Source of the DNA: a candidate division FCPU426 bacterium
GTDB lineage: Bacteria > Oederibacteriota > PGYV01 > Palsa-1178
DNA length: 47,954 bases
Reading direction: 5' to 3'
NCBI GenBank assembly: GCA_003159495.1
Contig: PLPI01000145.1
Span: 1 to 47,954 of the forward strand
Shown here: one piece after another, positions 36,200-43,251 of the stretch
Position numbering within the stretch: the first letter of the stretch is position 1
How the letters are laid out: every line of letters starts with the position of its first letter
The notes under the pieces: model-generated
Told to the model about the DNA's origin: nothing
What the model saw: only the letters and a program-made list of their open reading frames with translations
The model's database searches: none
Program-made: the position numbers and the translations under genes

Positions 36200-36533
36200 T
36201 TTCTGTTACCTCCCTGAGGAATATGTCGACTATTGTCTTTAAATGTTCCCATTCTTTTTTTCTTTCGCGCAAATGTTTCTTTCCGGCGGCCAGCAGTTTG
36301 TAATAACGGCGGCGTCCGCCCGTGTTTTCATCGCCCCAATATGAGGATATCAGGCCGTTTTGCTCAAGACGCTTGAACGCAAGGTAAAGAGTGCCTTCTT
36401 TCATTTCAAAAGTGTTTTCCGTATCGATTTTTACCCGCTTGGCGAGTTCATAACCATATAAGTCCTCCCTGAAAAGCATGGATAATATTATTATATCTAT
36501 ATATCCTTTTAACATTTCCTTTTCTATATCCAC
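36192..36533 (-). CDS. PadR-family transcriptional regulator
   Basis: A 113-residue winged-helix repressor with the PadR core: LSMLFREDLYGYELAKRV, FEMKEGTLYLAFKRLEQNGL, and SYWGDENTGGRRRYYKLLAA, followed by a dimerisation helix with ERKKEWEHLKTIVDIFL. It starts with GTG at 36533, behind AAAAGGAGG. A palindromic TACATGTA and outer TTACAT/ATGTAA pair over its promoter (36571-36605) fits autorepression. It is transcribed together with the membrane protein downstream. Confidence 0.9.
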   Translation of the reverse strand: MDIEKEMLKGYIDIIILSMLFREDLYGYELAKRVKIDTENTFEMKEGTLYLAFKRLEQNGLISSYWGDENTGGRRRYYKLLAAGKKHLRERKKEWEHLKTIVDIFLREVTENG

Positions 36534-36570
36534 GGCGCTGCCTCCTTTTCGTCTTTACCATGTTACTACA

Positions 36571-36605
36571 TTACATGTATTACTCTATATAACGATGTAA
36601 GTCAA
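36571..36605 (-). promoter_or_regulatory. PadR-operon promoter with palindromic operator
   Basis: On the minus strand, TTGACT (36605-36600), 17 bp, TAATAC (36582-36577). The -10 overlaps TACATGTA (36572-36579). TTACAT (36571-36576) and ATGTAA (36595-36600) form a wider dyad. This resembles PadR operators in layout. Confidence 0.65.
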
Positions 36606-36719
36606 GTTAATTTTTATTTATTTTAAAATTTGCGGCAATGGTTGCGTATGTGTTTATGAAAAATCATATAGCCCGCCTGCCGGTTAAAGCGCAACTGATG
36701 CGGACAATGTTATAAAAGA

Positions 36720-36898
36720 AGCAATTGGATTTGCGGAAAATATATGTTAAAAGGTAAATTAGGGGATAAAGACGGGGCCATGCAGGATCATAAAAAGCGG
36801 CGGACTTGATAGGAAAGAAAAGTAAATATTCCATATTTGAACGTGAGTGGTGAATCCTGAAACGTATATAGAATTATGAATCAGGGACTGACCCTGAA
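36720..36898. repeat. Family-A intergenic repeat, copy 2
   Basis: Same order of elements as copy 1 (GGATTTGCGGAAAATATATG at 36726-36745, core 36856-36885) but with ~55 bp extra between them. Copies 1 and 2 bracket the PadR operon in direct orientation. Confidence 0.75.
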
Positions 36899-36915
36899 GA
36901 AAAGAAGAGGAGCAT

Positions 36916-37263
36916 ATGGTATCACCCGAAAAAACAGAGGCGCTTGAAGCAAAGTTCAAGGCGTTAAATATTCTTCCAACCGATATAATCGAGAAGTTCA
37001 TGACCTCGGGCAAAAAGGGAGGGCAAAAGGCCAATAAGAGCTCAAATTCCGTTTACTTAAAACACCTTCCCACCGGGATCGAGGTAAAGTGCAATGAAAC
37101 CCGGGAAAGGGAACTGAACAGGTTCCTGGCACGCAGGACGCTGGCATATAAGATAGAGGAAAAATTAACAGGAACATCCGACAGGATAAGGGAATTTGAA
37201 AAGATACGCAAGCGAAAGGCAAAGCACGGAAGAAAATCCAACCAGAATTGGGCCCTGCTTTGA
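36916..37263 (+). CDS. Stand-alone GGQ-domain release-factor-like protein
   Basis: A 115-residue protein consisting of the RF-1 catalytic domain only. It has GGQ at residues 35-37 within SGKKGGQKANKSSNSVYLKH, then a basic C-terminal tail (IRKRKAKHGRKSNQNWALL). The GGQ motif triggers peptidyl-tRNA hydrolysis. Without codon-recognition domains it belongs with ArfB/YaeJ- or RF-H-type rescue factors that free stalled ribosomes or process peptidyl-tRNA. The tail is basic like ArfB's mRNA-channel tail but ends differently. AGAGGAG precedes the ATG. It lies directly after a family-A repeat. Confidence 0.85.
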   Translation: MVSPEKTEALEAKFKALNILPTDIIEKFMTSGKKGGQKANKSSNSVYLKHLPTGIEVKCNETRERELNRFLARRTLAYKIEEKLTGTSDRIREFEKIRKRKAKHGRKSNQNWALL

Positions 37264-37346
37264 AGAGTCCTAATAAAAGAGGATATAAGTCTTTGACAGC
37301 CTGATTTTATGGGGAAAATGCTTGCAGACTCGAAAGGAATATTAAT

Positions 37347-37706
37347 ATGGTTAAAAACAAAGTAATAAAGATCGTGGAATATCTTTCAAGCAGGCTCGAG
37401 GCCAACGGCGTCGATGTTTCCGATATAATACTTTTTGGATCCCAGGCAAGAGGCGACGCCAGGCGGGGCAGTGATATTGACCTTATAATCATATCGAATT
37501 CTTTCAGGGGCAAAAACATTTTTGAAAGAGCCGAAATGGTGGGCCCCGCAGAGATGGAAACAATAAAGAAATATAATGTGCCTTTTGACATAATTATGAA
37601 AACCAGGGAAGAGTATAAATCGGGCAAATCGCTCATAGCCGGATATGCAATGGAAGAAGGCATATCCATAGGAGCACGAAAAAATCCGTGTGGTATTTTT
37701 GTCTGA
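37347..37706 (+). CDS. MNT-type nucleotidyltransferase domain protein
   Basis: A 119-residue minimal nucleotidyltransferase with the signature GSQARGDARRGSDIDLII: Gly31-Ser32 and the metal-binding Asp43/Asp45. Such proteins are commonly the antitoxin (MNT/MntA) half of HEPN-MNT toxin-antitoxin pairs, which AMPylate the HEPN toxin. No HEPN gene is found on either side here, and the usual third Asp is likely in VPFDIIM. It may be an orphan or a remnant. The Shine-Dalgarno is GAAAGGAAT. Confidence 0.85.
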   Translation: MVKNKVIKIVEYLSSRLEANGVDVSDIILFGSQARGDARRGSDIDLIIISNSFRGKNIFERAEMVGPAEMETIKKYNVPFDIIMKTREEYKSGKSLIAGYAMEEGISIGARKNPCGIFV

Positions 37707-37821
37707 TTTTGTTGCGTATCAGATAAAGTTTTAAATTCGATTTTGAATAGAAACATGAATCAGAAGATAAAGGGCAAACCTTGATTTGAGCTTTGACCCG
37801 ATTTGAAGTTATAGATAATAA

Positions 37822-37851
37822 CCTGAAACGGATGTAAAATCATGAATCAGG
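37822..37851. repeat. Family-A repeat core, copy 3
   Basis: The 30 bp CCTGAAACGG...ATGAATCAGG core alone, between the nucleotidyltransferase and the next minus-strand gene. The nearby segment at 37756-37764 (CATGAATCAG) is a degenerate fragment of the same end. Confidence 0.7.
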
Positions 37852-37881
37852 ACACCTTTTTGTTGTTCCTTTTTGTTAAAT

Positions 37882-38514
37882 TTATATTTTTAGTTTAATT
37901 GCAATCCCTAAAGTATCATTTGTATCATTTGTATTATTTGCAAATTTTTCAGGATTTAAATAAGGATAAAACATTAGATCATATTTTTTCGCTCTTAGTT
38001 GGCCTGCAGTATTCACGCCGTCCCAATATTGTAAGAAACCTGTACCAGATATTATTGTTCCTACCAAAGCTACTGTATATTCAACAACACTTACTCCCAG
38101 AGAAGCATTTGAATCATTTGGTTTAACTAAGTAAGCTATGCCGGCATCAATAAGAACGGCGGCAATTGGCCCGGCATAAATTAATTCTGTTGCCTGGTTC
38201 ATTTTATATTCAGTATCTATAATTTCACGTTCAATAGCGGCAAATTTCGCTATTTTGACTTCGGAAGTAGTTGGAGCAACATTTTTCGGCAGAAGTATTT
38301 CATCAGTTGTTCCATTATCATTTGAGATTTCACTTATTGAATTTTTACTAATTACTTTATTATCTTCACGCGCATCAAGGGTTACTAAAATTGTACCGGT
38401 ATCAATGATAGTTCCATTATATACTTTGCCGTCGATAGTTTTAATAGTATCAAAACCTAACGAGGAACAAAACATTGATAGGATAATGGCAATCGTAATA
38501 AATAATTGTTTCAT
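37882..38514 (-). CDS. Secreted/membrane-associated protein of unknown function
   Basis: A 210-residue protein with a signal peptide (MKQLFITIAIILSMFCSSLG), a small beta segment (IKTIDGKVYNGTIIDTGTIL) often seen in proteins sensing or displaying charged ligands, then a helical region with two hydrophobic stretches (LIYAGPIAAVLIDAGIAYLV; VVEYTVALVGTIISGTGFLQ). I chose ATG 38514 (AAAGGAGAATTC before it) over an upstream frame extension of six residues. The composition is more AT-rich than the core genes of the window. Family not recognised. Confidence 0.7.
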   Translation of the reverse strand: MKQLFITIAIILSMFCSSLGFDTIKTIDGKVYNGTIIDTGTILVTLDAREDNKVISKNSISEISNDNGTTDEILLPKNVAPTTSEVKIAKFAAIEREIIDTEYKMNQATELIYAGPIAAVLIDAGIAYLVKPNDSNASLGVSVVEYTVALVGTIISGTGFLQYWDGVNTAGQLRAKKYDLMFYPYLNPEKFANNTNDTNDTLGIAIKLKI

Positions 38515-38700
38515 GAATTCTCCTTTTATCATTTTATCGTCTTATAAGCCCCTATATTTATTATCCGTCAAACAGATAAAAAAGCAAGTATTGTGTAAAC
38601 TTTATTTAAAAATTTAAAAAAGAAGGGGGCCTTTACTTTATGACTTTTCCTTCCAACCTAACGCATATTTTTATATTTTCGCCGGTATTGAACAGGCATA

Positions 38701-39306
38701 TCAGATAAGTTTATCAGTATTCAAGGTAATATATTCGACGATGTTATCCATGGCGTGATCAATTGCGTCCAGATGGGCCAATATATAGGCGGCTTTTTGA
38801 TCGTCATAATATGGCAACTTTTCTTGAAGGTCGCATTTAAGTTTGCATATCAATTGGTTCGAATATGCATCGTAGAATTCTACGGTAAATATAACTTTGG
38901 CAAAAGTTCCGCTGCTTTCAATGCTATCAATCATCGACAAAGTGTTTAAAGGTATAAATGAAACATCTGCAATTCCAAATTCCTCTATATACACAAAAAT
39001 ATTCAGGTTCGCTTTTTTTGCACCGCCGTAATCGAAAACATCGGTAAATATTTTTGCACTCTTAAGTTTCATAAGAAATGAATTGCGTACACCCTGTTTT
39101 TCAGCCAAAGTCGGTTTGTATACGCTATATAAAGGACCAGAAACCTTTATTGCCGCAGTCCTGTAATATTTGAAAGGCAGGGTAACCGGAATCTCAGCAA
39201 TTATAAATTTCGGAAAGGTCTGGCATCCGGCAATGAAAAAAATAATCACTAATAAAAATAAAACAGCTCCATTACTCTTAATTATCCTTGTTTTAGGTAG
39301 TTTCAT
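38701..39306 (-). CDS. Lipoprotein of unknown function, paralog of the next gene
   Basis: A 201-residue lipoprotein with lipobox IIFFIAGC. Its mature part shows the order [VT]LPFKYYRTAAIKVSGPLYSV, LMKLKSAKIFTDV, NLNIFVYIEEFG, VIFTVEFYDAYSNQLICKLK, then a C-terminal amphipathic helix. The neighbour encoded just upstream (39303-39884) has the same order, TVPFNRYKTVAVGVFGPSEV, LLDMELLFSKI, LFIFIRDNG, IKLSVRFYDAHLRQYVAQID, so the two are diverged tandem paralogs overlapping by 4 bp (ATGA). Possibly periplasmic outer-membrane assembly or stress lipoproteins; function unknown. Confidence 0.75.
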   Translation of the reverse strand: MKLPKTRIIKSNGAVLFLLVIIFFIAGCQTFPKFIIAEIPVTLPFKYYRTAAIKVSGPLYSVYKPTLAEKQGVRNSFLMKLKSAKIFTDVFDYGGAKKANLNIFVYIEEFGIADVSFIPLNTLSMIDSIESSGTFAKVIFTVEFYDAYSNQLICKLKCDLQEKLPYYDDQKAAYILAHLDAIDHAMDNIVEYITLNTDKLI

Positions 39307-39884
39307 CGGTTCACCCCGTTAAAATTCAGTTTTATAAAATTTATTATACCGTCAATGGCGTTGCCGAGCGCGGCGTCCTCCGCTTTTGATGCAAAACCGG
39401 AATAAGCAAGCGAAGAATTGCCTTCCACGTCAATCTGCGCCACATATTGTCTTAAATGGGCGTCATAAAAACGGACGGATAATTTTATTGTCCCTTTTGT
39501 TTCATTAATCAAATTCAGTCCATCGTATCCAAAATCATCGCATGCCAATAAACCACGTGAAGCCTTTACGCCATTATCGCGAATAAATATGAACAGGGAT
39601 GCATTGCTGTATTTGCTGTATGCCGATATTTTCGAGAACAAAAGTTCCATATCCAGCAATGAAATAAAGGTGTCCCTTATGACATTTAGTTGGGCGGGAT
39701 CGGATCGGGGATCATCTGTGACTTCCGACGGCCCGAACACCCCAACTGCAACCGTCTTATACCTGTTAAATGGCACAGTTACGGGTTGTGAGATTTTTAT
39801 TGTTGAAGAAGCGCAGGAAGAGGAAATAAGCAAGCCGGTCAAAAGAAAAATAAATAATTTTAAATTTCCCGGTATGTTCCTCAT
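39303..39884 (-). CDS. Lipoprotein of unknown function, paralog of the previous gene
   Basis: A 193-residue lipoprotein with lipobox LISSSC and the conserved block order described for its neighbour (PFNRYKTVAV, RFYDAHLRQY). The first gene of a two-gene unit; its stop overlaps the next start. The upstream gap (39885-40190) contains the tandem REP-like array and the left end of the transposase element, so its promoter is probably in that region, but I cannot point to one. AAGGATGG upstream of the ATG is a weak Shine-Dalgarno. Confidence 0.75.
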   Translation of the reverse strand: MRNIPGNLKLFIFLLTGLLISSSCASSTIKISQPVTVPFNRYKTVAVGVFGPSEVTDDPRSDPAQLNVIRDTFISLLDMELLFSKISAYSKYSNASLFIFIRDNGVKASRGLLACDDFGYDGLNLINETKGTIKLSVRFYDAHLRQYVAQIDVEGNSSLAYSGFASKAEDAALGNAIDGIINFIKLNFNGVNR

Positions 39885-39975
39885 TTTAGTTGACCATCCT
39901 TATTTTTTTACCCTGAATTATTTTACAATATCTGATGCTGTCCTTCAAGTTTAATCCTTCCGCGATACCATGCAA

Positions 39976-40063
39976 AATCCGGAGCATGACGATCACCTAA
40001 TCCGGTGCATGGCGACCATCAATTCCGTTCCATGACGACCAGCCAATCCGGTCATGACGACCG
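39976..40063. repeat. REP-like tandem array (~22 bp units)
   Basis: Four imperfect units with the pattern AATCCGG-GCATGACGACCA: starts near 39976, 39999, 40021 and 40045. It stands just upstream of the transposase gene and probably represents the REP/BIME-type repeat that such transposases recognise. The rest of the gap up to 40190 contains the left inverted repeat and a promoter-like region. Confidence 0.6.
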
Positions 40064-40088
40064 CTTTTTCCATATTGGAAAGGAGAAA

Positions 40089-40116
40089 AGGTGTCAGAGC
40101 CGGAATCATGTATCTA
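40089..40116. repeat. Left inverted repeat of the REP-associated transposase element
   Basis: AGGTGTCAGAGCCGGAATCA then TGTATCTAT. It is complementary, with one mismatch, to 41153-41181. The two flank the transposase gene. Confidence 0.85.
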
Positions 40117-40190
40117 TAAAAACTTGACAATATCAATAAAACCGATAGAATACAAAACAAGGGAATTAAATAATTAGTAGAGGGCTAATT

Positions 40191-41156
40191 ATGGGGCGGC
40201 CATTACGTATTTTTTTACCCGGGTATTCATATCATGTGATAGCCCGTGGTAATGAACGCAAAAATATTTTTAAGGATGATATAGACAGGAAAAAGTTTTT
40301 TAAGATAATCGGAGAAGCCGCAAAAGAATACCAATTTTTTGTTTTGTCCTACGTATTGATGAGCAACCACTATCATTTTCTGATTGAAATAAAATTACCC
40401 AATATATCCCGTGCCATGCAATTCATTAATTCGAGTTATTCAATATACTTCAACCGAAAATATAAGAGAAGCGGACACCTGTTTCAGGGGAGGTTTGAAG
40501 CAATATTGGTCGAGCATGGACAGGATTTGCTTTATGTATCGGCATATATACACTTGAATCCCGGGCGGGCAGGTATGGTAGAACAGGTTATAGATTACCC
40601 CTGGAGCAGTTACAGGCAGTTTACCGGAGGAGCTGATGGAGGAATAGCCGTACCGGAAATAATACTGAAAATACTCTCGGAAAACAGGGTTGAAGCAGTA
40701 AAAAAATATGAAGAATATGTTAAAGCAACTGCGATAGAAAGCCCTGATAATGTAAGGAAACGAGTGTATGGCGAGTATATAATGGGAAGCGAGAGTTTTG
40801 TGCGAGATATAAAATTGCTGCTTAAGGGTAAAAATCTATCACAAGGCATAACCGGACGAAAAAAATTGAGGAAAATATATAATGAAGATCAGATAACCGA
40901 AGCTGTAAAAAAACATTACGATGCAGTAGATGAACTGTTATATAATAGGAGCAGGTGGGAAAATGGAAAGAACGTCTTAATGTTCCTGCTAAAAAGAGAT
41001 GGAGGCATGACATATGCCGCCATAGCAAAAAAGCTGGGAGACCGGGATTCGAGCGGCATAAGTAAGGCATGTAAGAAAGTTCTTGAACAAAATAGGAAAG
41101 AAGGGGAAATAAAAAAATGCATAAAAGACATAGAAAGAGAATACATTGAAAAATAG
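40191..41156 (+). CDS. REP-associated tyrosine transposase (Y1/HUH)
   Basis: A 321-residue single-strand transposase of the IS200/IS605-related RAYT group. It opens MGRPLRIFLPGYSYHVIARG, the family signature, then has the HUH metal-binding His60-Tyr61-His62 in LMSNHYHFLIE and the catalytic Tyr (most likely Tyr115) in LLYVSAYIHLNP. The C-terminal half adds a DnaA-like helix-turn-helix (GGMTYAAIAKKLGDRDSSGI). RAYT enzymes nick REP sequences at palindromes. Here the gene is flanked by 28 bp inverted repeats at 40089 and 41153; the right repeat overlaps the stop codon. A small promoter-like TTGACA (40123-40128) lies upstream. Confidence 0.92.
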   Translation: MGRPLRIFLPGYSYHVIARGNERKNIFKDDIDRKKFFKIIGEAAKEYQFFVLSYVLMSNHYHFLIEIKLPNISRAMQFINSSYSIYFNRKYKRSGHLFQGRFEAILVEHGQDLLYVSAYIHLNPGRAGMVEQVIDYPWSSYRQFTGGADGGIAVPEIILKILSENRVEAVKKYEEYVKATAIESPDNVRKRVYGEYIMGSESFVRDIKLLLKGKNLSQGITGRKKLRKIYNEDQITEAVKKHYDAVDELLYNRSRWENGKNVLMFLLKRDGGMTYAAIAKKLGDRDSSGISKACKKVLEQNRKEGEIKKCIKDIEREYIEK

Positions 41157-41181
41157 ATTCATGATTCCGGCTCTGACACCT
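41153..41181. repeat. Right inverted repeat of the REP-associated transposase element
   Basis: ATAGATTCATGATTCCGGCT then CTGACACCT, complementary to the left repeat at 40089-40116. It overlaps the transposase stop codon (41154-41156) and the start of the truncated gene at 41177. Confidence 0.85.
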
Positions 41182-41479
41182 TTGCTTCCCCGCAATCCAG
41201 ACTAAAGCGGGTATAGGCACGGTAGATAATAAATACGTGCTTACGAACGGATGGAACCTGACAGATTATAACGATAAAAGGGACTCCAAAGCCACAGATT
41301 GGTTGACGTCGCTTGCCGGATTAGTGGCACAAACCAAAGGAGTTAACCTGGAACTAAGTGCGGAAGAGCTTACAGGGAAAAAGGATGAAACACAGGAGGT
41401 CACTGTGCCCGGGCTGTATGCACTGATATATGACGCAAATGGAATGATATCGGGTGTAAAACAAATAATGAAATTTTAG
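41177..41479 (+). pseudogene. C-terminal remnant of a disrupted gene
   Basis: The frame is open from just inside the right inverted repeat to TAG 41477-41479, about 100 codons, with no sensible start (first GTG at 41237, no Shine-Dalgarno). The peptide (GTVDNKYVLTNGWNLTDYND through VPGLYALIYDANGMISGVKQ) looks like the end of a larger, regular protein. Its 5' part is missing, and it stops at the element boundary, so insertion or excision of the transposase element is the likely cause. Family not recognised. Confidence 0.65.
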
Positions 41480-41693
41480 TACCACTGAGTCCGGGATGTC
41501 TGCAGATTTATTGGGGGTCAAACTTCGGGGCTAAGTTACACAGCTGCAGGAAACAAACTGTGCCAGACCTTGCAAATTGCTTTCTTGAATACTCACCAAA
41601 TATACAGAAGGGCGGGAATAATATGAAAAAAGGCAAATGTATTTTTATATCGGGTGAAGTTTTTCAATACGCCGGTGTATCCTGTCATTAAAA

Positions 41694-42206
41694 TTATTCT
41701 TCTTTGCCGGGAAAGCCCTTTCTGTCATTATTAATATTGCGTTTGAACATGCCTTTTAGCATCTTTTGCTGTTCCCCGGTAAGTACCATTTTGAATTTAA
41801 GCATATTGTGCACCTGGTTGGTCATCATTTCCTTTTGTAAGACTGACATTTCTGCAATTATCTCATCAAGTTTTTTTTCATCGGGAGAATCTTTGTTTAT
41901 TTCGGATTTCATCTTTTCCATATTTTTGCGCATGAGTTTACGATTTTTTTCTTCAACCGCCGAAGTTTCCTTTTCTATGGCTTTTATTTTATCAAATTGG
42001 TCGCCTGTTAAATTGAGTTCATCCGCAAAATATAGTATTGAAGGCGGCTGCATCGGGCCTCCGGGCCCTCCATGTGCCATGGCAGGGGGAGGAAAACCAT
42101 CCGGATTCGCTCCGTCATTGCCAGCCGGGGGCGTGCCGGCATAAAGGATAAAGGCTAAAGCCGAGAACAATAAAACAAGAAATGTTGTTAAAAGATTTTT
42201 TTTCAT
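41694..42206 (-). CDS. Spy/CpxP-like periplasmic protein
   Basis: A 170-residue periplasmic protein with a signal peptide (TTFLVLLFSALAFILYAG) and a Gly/Pro-rich start. It then has the LTxxQ-type motif twice: DELNLTGDQFDKIKAIEKE and MVLTGEQQKMLKGMF, as in the Spy/CpxP/CnrX family of envelope-stress chaperones and metal sensors. It overlaps the anti-sigma gene by 4 bp (ATGA) at the end of the sigma operon, so it is most likely a sensor or effector of the same stress response. Confidence 0.85.
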   Translation of the reverse strand: MKKNLLTTFLVLLFSALAFILYAGTPPAGNDGANPDGFPPPAMAHGGPGGPMQPPSILYFADELNLTGDQFDKIKAIEKETSAVEEKNRKLMRKNMEKMKSEINKDSPDEKKLDEIIAEMSVLQKEMMTNQVHNMLKFKMVLTGEQQKMLKGMFKRNINNDRKGFPGKEE

Positions 42207-42631
42207 TTGCTACCCCCTGCAAAAGCGATATCGTACCCGTCAATATAATTTTGTTTGAAATAGTCGTAGTCATATATTGAAGCGTACGTTTTATAAACAA
42301 AGTCAAGTTCCTTTTCCTTTGATACAGAACTTCTGCCAAAAAAAACAGCGGCTGATACGGCTATCACAAGCGTCGCGGCAATTGCAAACCCTCCGTTTTT
42401 AAAGAGCGATGCGGGCGAAATTCCGGACCTGCGGCGTTTTCTGGACATCAATTCTGAAAGCGGCGGCGGCGTCAGGAGAGTCCCATTAATAAGCGAAGAT
42501 ATTAAGGAAACTTTTTGCAATTTTTTTGCGCACTCGGTACAAGCCTCTAAGTGAGCGGCTATTTCAAAAGAGGATTCAGCGGTGAAATCGCCTTTTGAAT
42601 AAAAATATAACTCCTCGTCGGTGTAATGCAT
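42203..42631 (-). CDS. ZAS-type anti-sigma factor
   Basis: A 142-residue single-pass membrane protein: an N-terminal zinc-binding anti-sigma (ZAS/zf-HC2) motif His27-x3-Cys31-x2-Cys34 (EIAAHLEACTECAKKL), a linker, one transmembrane helix (GGFAIAATLVIAVSAAVFFG) and a short periplasmic tail. It should hold the sigma factor encoded directly upstream and release it on an envelope signal. A strong AGGAGG precedes the ATG. Gene order sigma, anti-sigma, Spy-like protein mirrors known metal/envelope-stress units such as CnrYXH. Confidence 0.88.
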   Translation of the reverse strand: MHYTDEELYFYSKGDFTAESSFEIAAHLEACTECAKKLQKVSLISSLINGTLLTPPPLSELMSRKRRRSGISPASLFKNGGFAIAATLVIAVSAAVFFGRSSVSKEKELDFVYKTYASIYDYDYFKQNYIDGYDIAFAGGSK

Positions 42632-42632
42632 T

Positions 42633-43103
42633 TTATACCTCCTTGCATGCTGATGCGGCCATTTTTGTTATGCCGCTGCTTATTCGTGATCTTATGGTAC
42701 CCAGACTAACATTTAATATTGAAGCCACTTCTTTTTGTGAAAAACCACATATTTCATAAAGCAGTATCGCGGAACGCTGCTCAACCGTTATAGTTTCAAG
42801 CATGAAATAGAGCAGTAATGAATCGTCGTTCATGGCTGGTCTTATATCCAGCATAGATTTTTCCGCCCTGCTGGTCTGGGAACGGTGTTTTCTTATATAA
42901 TCAATTGACTGATTTATAACCATCCTGTAAAGGAACGTTTTTATTGAAGAATCGCCGTTAAATGAAGACAGCTTATTCTCCAGTTTGACAAAAACATCCT
43001 GCAGTACGTCTTCTGCATCCATTGTGTTTCCCAGCATGCGCAATGCTACATTATATACGAATTTCGAGTACCTGGAATAGATATCTTTCAAATTTTCGCC
43101 CAT
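42633..43103 (-). CDS. ECF-type RNA polymerase sigma factor
   Basis: A 156-residue sigma70-family extracytoplasmic-function factor with region 2 (YSRYSKFVYNVALRMLGNTM then DAEDVLQDVFVKLENKL) and region 4 (EICGFSQKEVASILNVSLGT then IRSRISSG). Regions 1 and 3 are absent, as expected. It starts at ATG 43103 with AAGGAG. Its upstream sequence has an ECF-type promoter on each strand (GGAAC ... GTCTAA), so it should positively autoregulate its own operon and also drive flgD. A truncated 5' copy of this gene sits at 46464-46565. Confidence 0.93.
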   Translation of the reverse strand: MGENLKDIYSRYSKFVYNVALRMLGNTMDAEDVLQDVFVKLENKLSSFNGDSSIKTFLYRMVINQSIDYIRKHRSQTSRAEKSMLDIRPAMNDDSLLLYFMLETITVEQRSAILLYEICGFSQKEVASILNVSLGTIRSRISSGITKMAASACKEV

Positions 43104-43135
43104 TCGGCTCCTTGTCCATTAGTTCTTTATACAAT

Positions 43136-43164
43136 TTAGACGCAACAACCGTAAAATAGGTTCC
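43136..43164 (-). promoter_or_regulatory. ECF-type promoter of the sigma operon
   Basis: On the minus strand, GGAAC (43164-43160), 18 bp, GTCTAA (43141-43136), the RpoE-type pattern. The transcript would start about 25 nt before the ATG at 43103. Confidence 0.75.
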
Positions 43165-43177
43165 GTGCATTTTTTAT

Positions 43178-43207
43178 GGAACAGTATGCACCCCGGGTTG
43201 CGTCTAA
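43178..43207 (+). promoter_or_regulatory. ECF-type promoter of flgD
   Basis: GGAAC (43178-43182), 19 bp, GTCTAA (43202-43207). The leftward promoter has the same elements; TTTAGACGCAAC and GTTGCGTCTAAA form an inverted repeat across the pair. A strong AGGAGGTGA follows before ATG 43252. Confidence 0.72.
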
Positions 43208-43251
43208 AGTAATGAAAGTGAAAATATTTAAATAGAAAGGAGGTGAACCTT

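Noticed and set aside
39976-40063. CRISPR array.
   Set aside because: Units are contiguous and have no unique spacers; no cas genes nearby. It is a REP-like tandem repeat.
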